46,753 nt of DNA from Vairimorpha apis BRL 01 (lineage: Eukaryota > Microsporidia > Nosematidae), in NCBI GenBank assembly GCA_000447185.1, contig KE647286.1, positions 1-46,753 of the forward strand. The letters are read 5' to 3'. Position 1 is the first letter of the stretch, and every line of letters starts with the position of its first letter. Shown piece after piece: positions 44,396 through 46,753 of this stretch. The position numbers and the translations under genes are program-made. Below the pieces are notes generated by a model. That model worked only from the letters and a program-made list of their open reading frames with translations. It was not told where the DNA came from and did no database searches.

Positions 44396-46753
44396 TTAAT
44401 TATCTTTTAATAACACAACATCTTCAAATATAGTAGTATAACTACTTTCGTCAATTTCAGCACGTTCTGTACAATTTAAAATTACAGGAGTAGTGTGTGT
44501 CTGCATAGAAGAAATAGTTTTAGGATCTCCAACAATACCAACTGTACTTACAGGTAAACCAATTCTAACATGTACCTTTTTTTCTGTATACATATATTTA
44601 GGTACAAATGATTGATTTAATAAATAAAAAAGATAAGTATGGCCTTTAAAAAGAGGACTTGAAAATGTATCAAACATAAGAAAAGTTGTTGCAAACAAAC
44701 CAATAAAATTTTTTGGAACAATACATGATTTATCATAAAGATTATAAGAAATAGAAGTTAGCCCTTTTCCAAGAGATAATAATCCATTTGAAATTCTTAA
44801 CATAGTGATGGCTTTAAAATCTTTATAAAAATGAGTATACTGCGAATCAATAATCTTTTGAAGTCTACCACTTACAGTTCCTGCTCCAATAACACCAAGA
44901 GCAAACATTGAGGAAATTGATACATTAATATCACCACAATTTATATTTCTTTCTAAAAAATCAATTATAGTAGATTGAGGCGAAGAAGGATACATCAAAG
45001 CATAGCATAGAGGTAAAACGGATTTGAGATGTGTTGATTCTAGAATCAATGAAGAAGCACATATTCTAGAAATCATTTGCGTAGCCAATTCATCTCCTAT
45101 ACCTATTAAAGAACAACTTAATAGTGCAATTGATTCAAGTAAAGCGTCCGTTTCTCCACAAAAGGCTTCAGACAATAAATGTTCAACTACTTGAGGATCT
45201 CCTGTTTTTAAAAACTGAAATCCTTTAACTAAAATTGCACCATGTTTTGCGTAATTCGTCTCCATAGTTTCCAAACAACACTCAACATCTGGTCTTCTAT
45301 AAAATAGTAATGCAATACCAAGCATTAGCATTTTAAAAAAATGAGAATCAACATATTCTTCTTTTTCAATATACATTTGTAAAAATATCGAAATCAATTC
45401 ATCATCAGCTGATCCGACAAATAAGCTTCCTAAGGTAAATGCTGCGAAAAAAGATATTTCCTGGTTTTCAGAATATAATAAAGGTATTAATAATTTTTTT
45501 AAATCTTCGTCGTTAGCATTACAATATATTGTTTGAATACCCATAAGTGTTGGAATAACATGTAACGGATCGTTGGATTGTAAATTATTTGTCAAAAGTG
45601 ACAGAATTGTACTATTTTCATCATAAATTTTTGAACTAGAAAGAGCTAATGCTAATAATGCTCCTGTTTTTTTATTGAAATTTCACCAAAAATATGTTCT
45701 TGCAAAATCTCTAAAACTTTACTTGGATTCCAAAATTCAATACATCCTACACTAGCGATTATTGTAATTAATTCGGGAATATTAGAATTTAAAACTGTTT
45801 GGTAATCAAATCCATCATTTACTGATTCTTCAGCAGGAAAAAAAATAGTATCATGACTGTAACCGAGATTTATAAAACCATTGCAAACTGTTATAGCATT
45901 AAACGAATTTTGTTGAATATTTTTTGCGTCTTTTTCATATTTTAATTTATTTAACATACTTGTTTTGGTTTTGTCAGAATTTAATTCATATATATTAATC
46001 AATTGAGTATAAATATCTTTAATATGATTATTTGATAAAATAACTTTTTCGTCTAATATCTTAGTATCGTAAAAAATATTAAGCCTTGCTAAAACATACA
46101 ACAATTGGCGTTTAACCATTTTATCATCAATTTTTTTAACGAATTCAATTGCTTCATCAATAAAATTTTGCTCAATTAAATTTATTATGTATCTCGTATA
46201 ATCTTTTGTTTTTAGATAAATTTTTACTAATATATCATTCAAATCATAAAAAACACTCATTTCTCCCAAATACTTTATTATTCGCTTGTAATTATGTATA
46301 TCAACATAATTAACAATATTTTCAATATCTTTAATTTCTAATAAAAAATCAATGGCATCAAATTCTAAATTATTCTGAAAAAGAAAATCTTTACATTCTT
46401 GAACAACTTCATATGTTTCATCAAAATCAATTTTATTTTTTTTAATTTTGAATCAACGATACATCCAATTAATTTTTTTACATATAAATGTCCCCATTCT
46501 TTAAGGGAAATAACATTACCTAAAATCCTGTATCTTAAAATATCTTCATCGTCGCCTATAATACTTATAGCACTAATAATATCGAAAATTTTTTTAGACT
46601 GTTCATTTTCTAACTTTGAACACAAATCCAATAAATCATATTTTCTTTCTGATAAAACTTGAAAACTTAATGTACTAATTGATCCAGAATGCGATGATTT
46701 TACTAAATCAACCAACATATTAGTAGCATTATTAATTATATTATTATCTTTTT
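44396..46753 (-). CDS. RPN1: 26S proteasome base subunit Rpn1, 5' end cut by the window (two frame breaks)
   Basis: Largest non-ATPase subunit of the 19S base and docking site for ubiquitin receptors and Ubp6. The reading frame is open to the window edge, so the N-terminus is missing. Three frames in succession match Rpn1. The first has ILRYRILGN and KEWGHLYVKKLIG. The second has YIINLIEQNFIDEAIEFVKK and the segment with CNGFINLGYSHDTIFFPAEE. The third is the toroid of repeats (FFAAFTLGSLFVGSADDELI, SMFALGVIGAGTVSGRLQ), then RIGLPVSTVGIVGDPKTISS with MQTHTTPVILN and the terminal FEDVVLLKDN. Breaks at the T8 run 46436-46443 and the T7 run 45667-45673 (plus strand) are each repaired by one added base. 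About 786 residues are present of an expected 850-990. Confidence 0.95.

Noticed and set aside
1..46753. CRISPR arrays, insertion sequences, bacterial operons and ribosome binding sites
   Set aside because: All recognised genes are eukaryotic and no spaced repeats or prokaryotic signals are visible.

Overview
This looks like nuclear DNA from a microsporidian, an intracellular fungal-type parasite. The evidence is extreme A+T content (G+C well under 25% by eye), intron-less genes, strongly shortened versions of conserved eukaryotic proteins (a 225-residue ERO1, a roughly 900-residue VPS13, a 164-residue Sld5), and a C/G-run directly before most start codons. 21 of the 25 visible starts have CCC 0-13 nt upstream, which is the start-proximal signal known from microsporidia. 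The very low G+C and long spacers would fit a Nosema/Vairimorpha-type genome, but I cannot name a species.

Layout. 0.1-6.1 kb is gene-dense: CCA-adding enzyme, a small unknown gene, class I histone deacetylase, Dom34/Pelota, NAD(P)HX dehydratase and a homeodomain protein. 6.1-20.3 kb is sparse, with AT deserts of 1.4-2.8 kb around MYG1, two similar membrane RING-H2 proteins facing each other, the GINS subunit Sld5, and Trm5. 21-29.5 kb carries ribosomal protein uS17, Ubc7, dolichol kinase, a Rab11-type GTPase and a mini VPS13. 31.3-38.8 kb carries the PP2A catalytic subunit, a likely nucleotide-sugar transporter, histone H3, mini ERO1, a KH protein and TFIIS. 40.2-46.7 kb carries eL27, a small coiled-coil protein, a B56-type PP2A regulatory subunit and the proteasome base subunit Rpn1, which runs off the right edge. 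Two decayed non-LTR retrotransposon tails lie in spacers near 37.8 and 39.8 kb, and three other spacer islands have less biased base composition.

The genes are not arranged in operons, but some share pathways: Ubc7 plus two membrane RING ligases, dolichol kinase and ERO1 (ER quality control and glycosylation); PP2A C and B56 subunits; CCA-adding enzyme and Trm5 (tRNA maturation); Dom34, uS17 and eL27 (translation); HDAC, H3 and TFIIS (chromatin and transcription).

The most striking property is that at least 14 genes are interrupted by frame changes. Nearly all (about 22 of 23) are repaired by assuming exactly one missing base, usually in an A or T run of 7-9. Because several of these genes are essential, the likely explanation is systematic homopolymer undercalling in the sequence, but slippage-corrected expression should be excluded. 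Gene limits given here span those breaks.
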